Both the position numbers and the translations under genes were made by a program. From NCBI GenBank assembly GCA_965214335.1, contig CBDCBO010000014.1, forward strand, positions 310,001-374,000: a stretch of 64,000 nucleotides of DNA, given 5' to 3'. Below are positions 42,751 to 50,836 of this stretch, piece by piece; the first letter of the stretch is position 1, and each line of letters opens with the position of its first letter. The notes beneath the pieces were generated by a model. That model saw only the letters and a list, made by a program, of their open reading frames with translations, did no database searches and was not told the DNA's origin. The stretch is from Velthaea sp965214335. Its GTDB lineage: Bacteria > Vulcanimicrobiota > Vulcanimicrobiia > Vulcanimicrobiales > Vulcanimicrobiaceae.

Positions 42751-43548
42751 TCACGGATCGCCGGCCGGATCGGGGCGCTGTGCTGTGCTGAGCGCGCGCG
42801 CGAATTCCCGCGCGTTGATGGCGTAGCATTCACACGCCGCCGACTCAAGCCGCTCGCGATCGACGATGACGACATGTCCGCGACTGTACCTGATGCAGCC
42901 CGCTTCTTGCAGCGCGCCGGCGGCAAGCGTGACGCCCGGGCGGCTCACGCCGAGCATGATCGCGAGAAACTCTTGCGTCAAGGCGAATTCATCCGCGCTG
43001 ACGCGGTCGTGAGTTAATAACAACCACCGCGCGCAACGTTCGTCAACCGTGTGCAGCCGATTGCACGCGATCGACTGCCCCATGAAATTGAACAGCGCTT
43101 CGGTATAGCGCAAAACGATCCGCCGAAACACCGGCGCGGACGCAAAATGAACGGTGAAGGCGTCGACCGGCAAACGCATCGAATCGCCGCGAACCTGACA
43201 AATCATTCGACTGGGAGCATATTCACCGCCCAGAACCAACTGCGCTCCCGACAATCCTTCGCGGCCAAACGTGCCGATTTCGACCGCCGTCCCGTCGCGC
43301 ATCACCGTTAACACGGAGAGCACTGCGCCGATTGGGAAAAACACCTCGGTCAGCGGCTGTCGGGCCTCATACAGCACGTCGCGGACTTCGAGCGTCACTC
43401 GATTGAGATCGCGGCGCAGCGCTGCTGCTTCACCGTCCGGCAGCGCGTCGAGAATAGCGTTACCGAAAGCCGTCGGCTCTACGATACCGCTACTTTCGGG
43501 TGCATCGTCATCGGGCACGTCGTTGCGAGATATCGCCTGCGACGGCAC
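42751..43548 (-). CDS. Crp/Fnr family transcriptional regulator
   Basis: 265 aa. A cNMP-binding beta-roll (VFFPIGAVLSVLTVMRDGTAVEIG) is followed by a HTH region with ERCARWLLLTHDRVSADEFALTQEFLAIMLGV then SRPGVTLAAGALQEAGCI. This is the Crp/Fnr subgroup without the four Cys of FNR, so oxygen sensing through an Fe-S cluster is unlikely; the ligand is unknown. An N-terminal extension of about 25 polar residues precedes the beta-roll. It is downstream of the second PQQ dehydrogenase on the same strand. Confidence 0.88.
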   Translation of the reverse strand: MPSQAISRNDVPDDDAPESSGIVEPTAFGNAILDALPDGEAAALRRDLNRVTLEVRDVLYEARQPLTEVFFPIGAVLSVLTVMRDGTAVEIGTFGREGLSGAQLVLGGEYAPSRMICQVRGDSMRLPVDAFTVHFASAPVFRRIVLRYTEALFNFMGQSIACNRLHTVDERCARWLLLTHDRVSADEFALTQEFLAIMLGVSRPGVTLAAGALQEAGCIRYSRGHVVIVDRERLESAACECYAINAREFARALSTAQRPDPAGDP

Positions 43549-43863
43549 TCGCCGTGCGGCTTTACCGCGATCGTAACACCTACCGGTTCAAATATTCTCG
43601 AACCGTTCGGCCAGCAGCGTTCGGCGCACCGGCCGTACGCGACGCGGCGACGCGCTGTGCCTTTGTGGGTATCGCGTTTTGAAAGATCGTGCATGCGTTG
43701 TGACCGGTCGCGCTCTTTAAGTAAATATGTTACCGGTGCGACTTTCCGCCGGCAGCCGGTTACGTGTTACCGCGCGCCGGACCCCGTTTAAACAAGGTTG
43801 CTTATCACCGGACCTGACTTTAACATGGTGCCGGCACTACGGAGCGCGTATCGGGCAGCGCTC
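43549..43863. other. Intergenic region between PQQ dehydrogenase and Crp-type genes
   Basis: No CDS is supported. AT-rich sequence near 43715-43735 on the minus strand probably contains the Crp-type promoter, but no clear -10/-35 pair or terminator is visible. Confidence 0.45.
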
Positions 43864-45627
43864 TCACGGCAGCGCGAAGGCGAATAAGGTGTCGCCTTCA
43901 AGCTGACCCGCTCGCTGATATAAGCTGCTCGAAACAAGAATGTATTCACGCCCCTTATACTGGTACGCGACGGCCGGTGCATGAATATCAGCCGCTTTCG
44001 CATACCAGCCATGCGGATGCCGGAGCCAGCTCAGATAAAACGCCAGCCGCGAAAAGTAGTCATGAAAACCGGCATGCTCGGGGATCGCGTTACCAGGCTC
44101 GACGCTCCAACGCAGGTTTCCGTCGCGTGCATCGTAGGCCCGAAACGTTCCGCCCGCTTCTTCGCCGACGAACACCAGACCATTGAGCGAGAGTGGCCCG
44201 CCAAAGACGGTATTGGGAAGCGGCGCGGTCCAGCGCAGCCGACCGGAATCCGTGTCGATACTGGCTAGAACCGCCGATTCATGCGGTGCCGACTGCTCCT
44301 GCATGTTGCCGCCTTTCCAATCTTCGCGCAGCGTCCAAGCCGGCACATCAGCGATCTGGCCGATTTCCGCGATCACGTTACCGGCAACGAAGGCCGACCG
44401 CAGCACCGGATCGTACGCCATCGAACCGACGGCTCCGCCGCCGTCACCAGGCTCGATCGGAGCCCCTTTCGCCGACAGCGGATGATAGATGAACGGCTGC
44501 GGGACGAACGCCGTCGAGACGCGGATGAGCGCGCCGGTCGCGCGATTGACGACATACATCCAGCCCGTTTTTCCGGCTTGGCCGACGGCGGGAACGCGCC
44601 GCCCGCGAGCATCGCGGGCATCGAATAACAGCGGCGGACTCGCCGCATCGTAATCCCAAACATCATGCGGCGTCTCCTGATAATACCACTTGAGCTTGCC
44701 CGAGCGAGCGTCGAGTGCGACGATACAATCAGTATACAGATTGTCGCCCGGGCGCCGGCTGCCGTTGAACGCCGGTGCCGGATTGCCGGTCGATATATAC
44801 AGCATGTGCGTCGCCGGATCGAGCGCCGGCGTCATCCAGATTGCGCCGCCGCCATGCTTCCAGGCGTCGCTGTAGCGCGGCGCGTCGGCCCGTTCGCGGC
44901 TGAGATTCCGATGTAACGGGATGCCGCGTACGGTCGGACTGAAACGCCCCTCCCAGCCGCGCGATACGGTGAACCAGCGCCACACCAATCGGCCGTCCTT
45001 CTGCGCGTAGGCACTGTAGGAGCCGCGCACACCGAATTCGCCGCCCGAACTACCCACGAACACCAGACCCGACCAGGCCAGTGGTGCCGCGGTTTCGCTC
45101 AGGCCCGAACGCGGGTCGCCGACGCGCGTTGTCCACGCCGGTCGGCCGGTGCGCTCGTCGAGGGCGATGAGTTGGTCGTCGACGGTCGTGAAGTACACGC
45201 GGCCGCCGTCCACGGCAACTCCGCGATTGACAGCGAAGATGTACGGCGCCTGACCGACCTTCGGGACGTAGTGCCACTTCTGCGCACCTGTTTGGGCGTC
45301 GACGGCAAAGACACCGTTGTCGCTGCCTGTCGTGACATACAGAACCCCGTCGACGGCAATCGGCGATGTTTCGAATTGACCGCTGACGCCGGTCGAAAAG
45401 CGCCAGGCTAATTTTAATTTGTCGACGTTGTCCGGTCCGATTTGATTCAAATCGAGATGTCGCGTGTTGGCGTACGATCCACCGTACGTCGGCCACCATG
45501 CATCGGGCCGGACCGCCGGCGCTCGGCCGGCCGATGCCAGCGTCGGTCCGATGAACGCTCCGGCAGCGACGACCGTGAGTGCGAGCACGAGAAGCATCGC
45601 CAACCGGGATTTTGCAAGTATCGACAC
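43864..45627 (-). CDS. Second PQQ-dependent alcohol dehydrogenase
   Basis: 587 aa with signal anchor (LAMLLVLALTVVAAGAFIG). Propeller Trp-docking repeats are present (for example GVFAVDAQTGAQKWHY). The active site retains E197 (VGSSGGEFGVRG), N282 (STGNPAP) and D325, D327 in HDVWDYDAAS, so the lanthanide-type second Asp is present. The adjacent Cys pair of XoxF is replaced by I-F (APYIFAVNRG), so PQQ would lack its disulfide. The substrate may be a different alcohol, aldose or aromatic alcohol. The gene is stand-alone, with no cytochrome or XoxJ next to it. Start GTG 45627 or ATG 45597. Confidence 0.9.
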   Translation of the reverse strand: MSILAKSRLAMLLVLALTVVAAGAFIGPTLASAGRAPAVRPDAWWPTYGGSYANTRHLDLNQIGPDNVDKLKLAWRFSTGVSGQFETSPIAVDGVLYVTTGSDNGVFAVDAQTGAQKWHYVPKVGQAPYIFAVNRGVAVDGGRVYFTTVDDQLIALDERTGRPAWTTRVGDPRSGLSETAAPLAWSGLVFVGSSGGEFGVRGSYSAYAQKDGRLVWRWFTVSRGWEGRFSPTVRGIPLHRNLSRERADAPRYSDAWKHGGGAIWMTPALDPATHMLYISTGNPAPAFNGSRRPGDNLYTDCIVALDARSGKLKWYYQETPHDVWDYDAASPPLLFDARDARGRRVPAVGQAGKTGWMYVVNRATGALIRVSTAFVPQPFIYHPLSAKGAPIEPGDGGGAVGSMAYDPVLRSAFVAGNVIAEIGQIADVPAWTLREDWKGGNMQEQSAPHESAVLASIDTDSGRLRWTAPLPNTVFGGPLSLNGLVFVGEEAGGTFRAYDARDGNLRWSVEPGNAIPEHAGFHDYFSRLAFYLSWLRHPHGWYAKAADIHAPAVAYQYKGREYILVSSSLYQRAGQLEGDTLFAFALP

Positions 45628-45807
45628 AGTGTTCTAACTGTAGATGAAGCGGGGCACCAGTCCGCGTACGCAATCGCACTGCAGCGGCGAGCCTTTCGTT
45701 GCGTGTACGGCGGGCTCAGCGGCCCGCCCGCGCAGTGTGCAAACGGCACTACGCGCTCGCGACAGTCGCCATGCTTTGCGCCCTCCCGCCATCGGAATAG
45801 GAAATAT

Positions 45808-46560
45808 ATGCCTGTTAGCCTGCTGCCGCGCGAAGCGCTGATCAAGACCGGCGATGTCGACCACGCCGCCTGGAATTACGACGGAGTTCTGGGCTTCGTT
45901 TCGCGCCGGCGTTTCGCGCTGGTTCGCTCGCTGCTACCGAAGCGTCGCGTGGCGAAGCTGTTGGAAGTCGGTTACGGAAGCGGCGTCTTCTTCCCGGAAT
46001 TGAACAAGCATGCCGAACACCTTTTCGGCGCCGACATCCACACCGCGCCCGACGAAGTCAACGCGGTGTTAGCCGCACGCGGCATTCGCGCCCAGCTGGT
46101 GACGGCACCGGCCGAAGCGTTGCCGTTCGCGGACGACACGTTCGACATCGTCGTCGCGGTAAGCACGTTCGAGTTCGTCGCGGATGCCCGCCGGGCGATC
46201 AACGAACTCGCACGCGTTCTAACGCCGGCCGGGCGCATCATCATCGTAACGCCCAGCCAGAGCCCGCTGCTCGATCTTGGCCTGCGGCTATTCACCGGCG
46301 AATCCGCCGCCGCCGACTTCGGTGACCGCCGGCGGCTGATTGTCCCGACCGTGACCCGGGAGATGCGCTTGGACCGTTCCGCTTGGTTTCCAGCGCCGTT
46401 TCCGCTGCCCGTCTACCGAGCGCTGCGACTGGTCAAGCGTTCGCCGGCGGCGCGCGGTACCGAATTGACGCTGGGGCCGAATTCTGGTAGCATCAGCGAG
46501 CCGAAGCAGGACCCCGCGGTCCTCACCGGATGCCCGAGCGGCGATCCGGTTCTACTCTAA
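45808..46560 (+). CDS. Class I SAM-dependent methyltransferase
   Basis: About 250 aa. The SAM-binding strand and loop LLEVGYGSGVFFPEL is followed by LFGADI (acidic ribose contact) and FDIVVAVSTFEFVADARRAINELARVLTPAGR, the Methyltransf_11 pattern. ATG 45808 has AGGAAA upstream; the longer open frame to 45442 is antisense to a PQQ gene. The last 40 codons overlap the infC promoter. The substrate is unknown. Confidence 0.82.
   Translation: MPVSLLPREALIKTGDVDHAAWNYDGVLGFVSRRRFALVRSLLPKRRVAKLLEVGYGSGVFFPELNKHAEHLFGADIHTAPDEVNAVLAARGIRAQLVTAPAEALPFADDTFDIVVAVSTFEFVADARRAINELARVLTPAGRIIIVTPSQSPLLDLGLRLFTGESAAADFGDRRRLIVPTVTREMRLDRSAWFPAPFPLPVYRALRLVKRSPAARGTELTLGPNSGSISEPKQDPAVLTGCPSGDPVLL
46465..46493 (+). 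promoter_or_regulatory. Probable infC promoter inside the methyltransferase 3' end
   Basis: TTGACG (46465-46470), a 17-base spacer, and TAGCAT (46488-46493). Transcription from here would create an about 140-nt leader before infC with several possible hairpins (AGGACC/GGTCCT near 46510, CCGTT/AACGG near 46568). Confidence 0.5.
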
Positions 46561-46587
46561 ATAGGCCGTTTGGGAACGGTTTGTCGT

Positions 46588-46617
46588 GAGCGGGATGCTT
46601 CAGCATTCCGCTCTTTT
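46588..46617 (+). terminator. infC leader attenuator/terminator
   Basis: GAGCGGGATGC (46588-46598) pairs with GCATTCCGCTC (46603-46613) around TTCA and is followed by TTTT. It is an intrinsic terminator just upstream of the infC ribosome binding site, as used to control IF3-L35-L20 operons by L20 in other bacteria. Confidence 0.75.
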
Positions 46618-46639
46618 CATAGCTGCCGGAGGGCAAGCC

Positions 46640-47359
46640 ATAGCACGACCGCTTCGTATCAACGACCAAATCCGCATTCGCACCGTTCGCGTCATCGACG
46701 AGGACAGCCAGCAGCTCGGCGTCATGCCGACCGAGAATGCGCTCATGTTGGCCCGTCAAAAGGGGCTCGATCTCATCGAGGTATCGCCAACCGCGGTTCC
46801 GCCGGTGTGTCGAATCAGTGATTACGGGCGGTTGAAGTACGAGCAGTCCAAAAAAGACAAAGACGCACGCAAGAAGCAAAAGAATTGGGAATTGCGTGAG
46901 GTTAAGCTGCGACCCAAGATTGAAACGCACGATTACGAAGTCAAAGCCCGCATGGCCGAGCGGTTGCTGCAGGATGGCGGCAAAGTCAAGGTCACGATCA
47001 TGTTTCGTGGCCGCGAGATCACGTATACGTCGTTTGGCAAGCGACTCTTGGATCGCATGGCCGTGGATATGGGAAACATCGCCATCCTCGAGCGTGAAGC
47101 GAAGCTCGAGGGCAAGAACATGTTCATGATCTTAGCACCGCGCGCCGTGCCGCTCGGGCCGCCCAAATTTACGCATGTCAAAGACTCCGCCGTCGAAGCC
47201 GCGGCCAAGAAGGACGCCGAGGACGAGGCCGCGGACGAGGAACACGATCTGGCGCACGCCGAGGAACCCGAACCGTCGCAACCCAGCGCCCTCGTGGCGC
47301 CGGCCGGCGTGCCGGAGATCGCGGTCGGCGCGGGAAGCGCCTTGACCGAGCGGGTCTGA
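46640..47359 (+). CDS. infC: Translation initiation factor IF-3 (AUA start)
   Basis: About 239 aa. The N-terminal domain RPLRINDQIRIRTVRVIDED and the YGRLKYEQSKK segment, with the C-terminal KARMAERLLQDGGKVKVTIMFRGRE, are typical of IF-3. The family N-terminus aligns with initiation at ATA 46640, preceded by GGAGGG six bases upstream; other in-frame starts (GTG 46586, ATG 46595) sit inside the terminator hairpin. Near-cognate start codons are well known for infC because IF3 discriminates against them. The Glu/Ala-rich C-terminal extension of about 60 residues is not in standard IF-3 and is probably disordered. Confidence 0.95.
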   Translation: MARPLRINDQIRIRTVRVIDEDSQQLGVMPTENALMLARQKGLDLIEVSPTAVPPVCRISDYGRLKYEQSKKDKDARKKQKNWELREVKLRPKIETHDYEVKARMAERLLQDGGKVKVTIMFRGREITYTSFGKRLLDRMAVDMGNIAILEREAKLEGKNMFMILAPRAVPLGPPKFTHVKDSAVEAAAKKDAEDEAADEEHDLAHAEEPEPSQPSALVAPAGVPEIAVGAGSALTERV

Positions 47360-47384
47360 CCACCACTTTTCGTCGGGAGAACAT

Positions 47385-47591
47385 ATGCCCAAGATCAAGA
47401 CCCATCGGGGAACCGCCAAGCGCGTTAAAGTGAGTGCGAACGGCAAGGTCATGCACCGTCACCAATTCAGCGGCTGCGGTCATATCCTGAGCAAGAAGAC
47501 GCGCAAGCGCAAGCGGAATTTCCGCAAGGACCAGCCCGTTTTCGCCGGTGATCTCAAGCGCTTCGCGCCGCAGATCCCGTACTTGCTGTAA
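47385..47591 (+). CDS. rpmI: 50S ribosomal protein L35
   Basis: 68 aa, basic. MPKIKTHRGTAKRVKVSANG and HQFSGCGHILSKKTRKRKRN are the standard L35 signature. It lies in the infC-rpmI-rplT operon. Confidence 0.97.
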   Translation: MPKIKTHRGTAKRVKVSANGKVMHRHQFSGCGHILSKKTRKRKRNFRKDQPVFAGDLKRFAPQIPYLL

Positions 47592-47603
47592 GGAGCTCGA
47601 TCG

Positions 47604-47978
47604 ATGGCACGCATCAAGCGCGGCGTTCACGGACTCAAACACCGCCGTAAGGTCATGAAGCTCGTCAAGGGCTTTCGCGCCGCCCGGCGCCGCAATTATC
47701 GGGTCGCCAACGAGGCGCTGCTGCACTCGCTGGCCTACGCGTTCCGCGATCGCCGCGTGCGCAAGCGCGACTTTCGCTCGCTTTGGATCTCGCGCATCAA
47801 TGCCGCCGCGCGGCGTGAGGGCATGTCATACTCGCGCTTCATGGCGGGTTTGAAAAAAGGCGGCGTTACGGTCAATCGCAAGGCGCTGGCGGACCTCGCC
47901 GTCCACGATTCGGCGGCCTTTGCCCGGCTGCTCTCGTTGGCCAAGGAATCGCTCGGCACGACGACCGCCGCCGCCTAA
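47604..47978 (+). CDS. rplT: 50S ribosomal protein L20
   Basis: 124 aa. MARIKRGVHGLKHRRKVMKLV and the FRDRRVRKRDFRSLWISRIN block define L20, including the extended RNA-binding N-terminus. L20 represses the operon in other bacteria by binding its mRNA leader. The start is 12 bases after rpmI. Confidence 0.97.
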   Translation: MARIKRGVHGLKHRRKVMKLVKGFRAARRRNYRVANEALLHSLAYAFRDRRVRKRDFRSLWISRINAAARREGMSYSRFMAGLKKGGVTVNRKALADLAVHDSAAFARLLSLAKESLGTTTAAA

Positions 47979-47992
47979 GGCCGATTCGCCGC

Positions 47993-48016
47993 GCGCGCCG
48001 GCTCTCACCGGCGCGC
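47993..48016. terminator. GC-rich hairpin after rplT
   Basis: GCGCGCCGG and CCGGCGCGC form a 9-bp stem with a CTCTCA loop, 15 bases after the rplT stop. No T-run follows. It may terminate the operon or work with Rho. Confidence 0.5.
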
Positions 48017-48096
48017 ACCGAACGTCTCACGACGCGGCGCCCAACGATCGCCTCACGACACGGCACACCGCGCTTACCGGTCGTGCGGCGGGATTG

Positions 48097-48681
48097 CTAT
48101 GCCGACGCCACGTTCCGATGTGCGCTTACGTAGGCCCAGAGCCGCCGCACGCAGATGATGCCGACGATCGTGCAAGCGACGATGACGGCGGCGGCCAGGA
48201 ACGGTGCGAACCAGCCGGCCACAATTCCGCCGATGGCGAGCGTATCTTCGACGACGCTGACGATCGGGTTGCCTAAACCACCGGTGGTCGCCGTCGAGGC
48301 GGCCCGCGCGGCGGCCGAAACGCCGTGAATCGCCAGCGCATTGGCGCCGCCGAGAACACCGAGCAATACCACGCTTGGATCGTTTGCCGGCAGGACGATC
48401 GACCCGGCGATGACGGCGCCGGCCAACGGTTTGGCCAGCGTATGCAGCGCCTGCAAGCCGTGATCGACGAGCGGGATTTTATCGCCTAAGACTTCGAGAA
48501 TACTGGCCACCACGAGGACCGTTAGCGTTCCGTCGGACGCGAGCCACGCAAATTGGTGCGCCGGCGGCGGCAGCAGCTTCCAGTGCATGGCGAGCGAAAC
48601 GGCTAACAGCGTGACGAAAGCCCGCACGCCGGCAGTTGAGGACAGAACGTACGCCAGAGCGTACTGGGTTGCTGGGTCCAG
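48097..48681 (-). CDS. DUF4126 membrane protein (CTG start)
   Basis: About 194 aa with four to five helices. YVLSSTAGVRAFVTLLAVSLA and GGANALAIHGVSAAARAAS match DUF4126. There is no ATG, GTG or TTG between an upstream frame region overlapping the esterase and the first conserved block. The CTG at 48681 has a perfect GGAGGTG five bases upstream and starts DPATQYALAY. I therefore choose it. The function is unknown. Confidence 0.82.
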   Translation of the reverse strand: MDPATQYALAYVLSSTAGVRAFVTLLAVSLAMHWKLLPPPAHQFAWLASDGTLTVLVVASILEVLGDKIPLVDHGLQALHTLAKPLAGAVIAGSIVLPANDPSVVLLGVLGGANALAIHGVSAAARAASTATTGGLGNPIVSVVEDTLAIGGIVAGWFAPFLAAAVIVACTIVGIICVRRLWAYVSAHRNVASA

Positions 48682-48739
48682 ACCGACACCTCCGCTCGGA
48701 CGTACTCCCCAGCGCTTTGAAAAGTAACGGCGCCTACGA

Positions 48740-49609
48740 TCAGATGCGATAGCGCGCGTCGGCGTTGCGGTTGCCCTCGCCGCTGAGCAGCGCGACAATT
48801 ACGGCTTTGGCCCGCGCCGAATGTCGCCGCGCCGGTTCGATGATGTCGTGTGAGGGCGGCAAGCCGTCGAGCTGGTGGACGCGCACGCGCGCGCCGGCCG
48901 TGCGCCAGCGCTCGGCAAGCCGGCGCGCGGTGCGGTTGTTGACCGACGACTCCGTGGCGTTGATCACGAGATCGATCGCGCGGGAGCGCGGAACGGCTGC
49001 CGTTTGGGCGTATACCGCATCAGCGATTCGCAAACCGACGGCCAAGGCGTGCAACGGATAGCGCGGATAACCGTGCCGGGGCTCGAGCCGCTCGCGCGCG
49101 ACGGGATCCCACCACAGAAAGACGTTCGGCAGCGCGCGCACGAGCGGAACGAGCGGCGGATGCAGTTCGTGCGGCAAGCCCGCGATGCCCAGAAACGGCG
49201 CGACGGCCACCACGCGGTCGACCTGCGGCAGCGCGGCGACGGCATGAAGGGCGAGCGTTCCGCCCAGCGAGTGACCGCCGATAACGAGCCGTTTTCCGAG
49301 CCCCGCGACCGCCCCGACGACGGCTTCCAAGTCGGAGATCAAAGCCTCGACGCTGAGCCCGGCGAGCGCCGTCGTCAGCCGGTCCGCGTGCCCATGCAAG
49401 GGTAGGCGAACGACGACCACCGTTGCGCCGCGTGCGTGAACGGCCGCCGCTATGGAGTCCCAGGCCGGGGGGCTAGCCGTCAGGCCGTGCAACAAGATGA
49501 CCGCGTCGTCGCCCGAACCCTCGAGCAACCGCGAACGCATACCGGCCGCGACGGCACCATCGCCGTCATCGCGGTCACGCAGAAATGCGCGTAAGCGCTC
49601 CGCCGTCAC
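48740..49609 (-). CDS. Alpha/beta hydrolase, carboxylesterase/monoacylglycerol lipase type
   Basis: 289 aa. The oxyanion loop LLHGLTASPPAWD is followed by the nucleophile elbow GGHSLGGTLAL and the His in PPSHDIIEP. A helical insertion between them resembles a lid (LPHELHPPLVPLVRALP). The last strand and tail are Arg-rich. It is the last gene of a run with a hypothetical protein and a NUDIX gene; its GTG start overlaps the upstream stop. Confidence 0.83.
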   Translation of the reverse strand: MTAERLRAFLRDRDDGDGAVAAGMRSRLLEGSGDDAVILLHGLTASPPAWDSIAAAVHARGATVVVVRLPLHGHADRLTTALAGLSVEALISDLEAVVGAVAGLGKRLVIGGHSLGGTLALHAVAALPQVDRVVAVAPFLGIAGLPHELHPPLVPLVRALPNVFLWWDPVARERLEPRHGYPRYPLHALAVGLRIADAVYAQTAAVPRSRAIDLVINATESSVNNRTARRLAERWRTAGARVRVHQLDGLPPSHDIIEPARRHSARAKAVIVALLSGEGNRNADARYRI

Positions 49610-50001
49610 GAAAGAATATCGGTCGTCAGCGCAATGAGCGCGAAGCGCCGATCGTCGTTCGCCAGGGCTTCCGCCTCGATCGCGGCGCGCACGGTCCGCA
49701 ACCCCTCGCGGGCAAAGCTGCGCGCGTCGGCGTCGCCGCGGGCAGTCAACACGCGCAGCAAAACCAGCGCGTCGTCAACGGCGCGCGCGAATCCCTCGCG
49801 AATGGCGCGCCGGGCGTCCTCGGCCGGGATGCGGGTACCGGCCGAATCGGTCGTCAGCATCAGCACGTAATCGAGTGATGCCGCGGTGGCCAAAACCCGG
49901 TGCGACTGGGCCGCAACCCCCGGATCGGCTTGAAAATTGCGAACGCCGCCCATCAGCAGCGCTTGCAGCGCTACGACGATTAGCGCCCGGTCAGCGCCCA
50001 C
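49606..50001 (-). CDS. Protein of unknown function
   Basis: 131 aa, mostly helical and Ala/Arg-rich, without signal peptide or recognised domain (contains LDYVLMLTTDSAG and REGFARAVDDALVLLRVL). The start GTG 50001 overlaps the NUDIX gene by 22 bases (ATG 49953 is an alternative), and the stop overlaps the hydrolase start. Its position suggests co-translation in the NUDIX-hydrolase operon. Confidence 0.6.
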   Translation of the reverse strand: MGADRALIVVALQALLMGGVRNFQADPGVAAQSHRVLATAASLDYVLMLTTDSAGTRIPAEDARRAIREGFARAVDDALVLLRVLTARGDADARSFAREGLRTVRAAIEAEALANDDRRFALIALTTDILS

Positions 50002-50495
50002 ATAACCGCTATCTGGGTCTTGGCATCCGGCAACCGGTCGCTCTGCATCATCGCATACAGCTCATCGAGATCGAAGGCGCGGGTCTCGATGTCTTCACCC
50101 GCGTCAAAATCGGTCGGCCCCGGCTCGAAATCGTCGGTCACGAAGAAGTGCAGCAATTCGGTGCAAAACCCGGGCGCTGAATAGGCCGTCCACAATTTGC
50201 GCATCGTGCGGGCACGATAGCCCGTTTCCTCGCGGAGTTCACGATTGGCCGCGGCCAGCGGGTCTTCGCCGGGATCGATGCCGCCGGCGCACACCTCCCA
50301 CGTGTACGCGGCGAGCGGCGGACGATATTGGCGTACGAGCACGAGCTGTTGCGGAGTCGGAGCTACGATCACCGCGACCGCGCCGGAATGCTCGACAACC
50401 TCGTACGCGTGTTCACCGCGCGACGTCGCCACCGTATCGACGCGCAGATTAACGACGTGGCCTTCGTAGATTCGACGGCTAGCGGTAAGGTTCAT
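49980..50495 (-). CDS. NUDIX hydrolase, ADP-ribose pyrophosphatase-like
   Basis: 171 aa. The Nudix box is complete (GGIDPGEDPLAAANRELREE followed by TGY), and the preceding VVLVRQYRPPLAAYTWEVCAGG region is typical of ADP-ribose pyrophosphatases. It hydrolyses nucleoside-diphosphate sugars such as ADP-ribose. It is the first gene of a three-gene operon and is divergent from the RP-rich protein. Confidence 0.9.
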   Translation of the reverse strand: MNLTASRRIYEGHVVNLRVDTVATSRGEHAYEVVEHSGAVAVIVAPTPQQLVLVRQYRPPLAAYTWEVCAGGIDPGEDPLAAANRELREETGYRARTMRKLWTAYSAPGFCTELLHFFVTDDFEPGPTDFDAGEDIETRAFDLDELYAMMQSDRLPDAKTQIAVMWALTGR

Positions 50496-50528
50496 AGTGC
50501 GCCCTTACCCGGGTATACGTCACAGACC

Positions 50529-50807
50529 ATGAAGTACGAAACGCAACAGCAGCATCAAGAGAAGCCCCTTCCGGACGAAGCGGCGGCCAAGCTTGGTTCC
50601 GCGCAGCCGGGCAGCGACCTCGCCGATGCCGGCGCTTCCGGCACCGGCACGATCAACGCCGAACGCGTTCCGGTCGACCTCCGGCCGATCGAGCGGCGTC
50701 CCGTCGAAGGCATTCCGGCCGAAACGCAAGCCGTCGATTTCATGACGCCCGAAGCGCAACCACAAGATTTCCGGCCGCGCGAGTTTCGGCCCCGCGAAGC
50801 GTTGTAA
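50529..50807 (+). CDS. Low-complexity, proline/arginine repeat protein of unknown function
   Basis: 92 aa. It starts MKYETQQQHQEKPLPDE and has short imperfect repeats (VDLRPIERRP, DFMTPEAQPQ, DFRPREFRPREAL). It lacks hydrophobic core segments, so it is likely disordered and cytosolic. No family is recognised. It is divergent from the NUDIX gene. Confidence 0.55.
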   Translation: MKYETQQQHQEKPLPDEAAAKLGSAQPGSDLADAGASGTGTINAERVPVDLRPIERRPVEGIPAETQAVDFMTPEAQPQDFRPREFRPREAL

Positions 50808-50836
50808 GGCGGCGATCCAGGCGAAACGACCGTAGT

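Noticed and set aside
45442..45807. N-terminal extension of the methyltransferase
   Set aside because: It is antisense to the PQQ dehydrogenase gene and not protein-like; ATG 45808 fits the domain start.
46586..46597. GTG 46586 or ATG 46595 as infC start
   Set aside because: Both lie inside the terminator stem and have no ribosome binding site; ATA 46640 aligns with the family and has GGAGGG at 6 bases.
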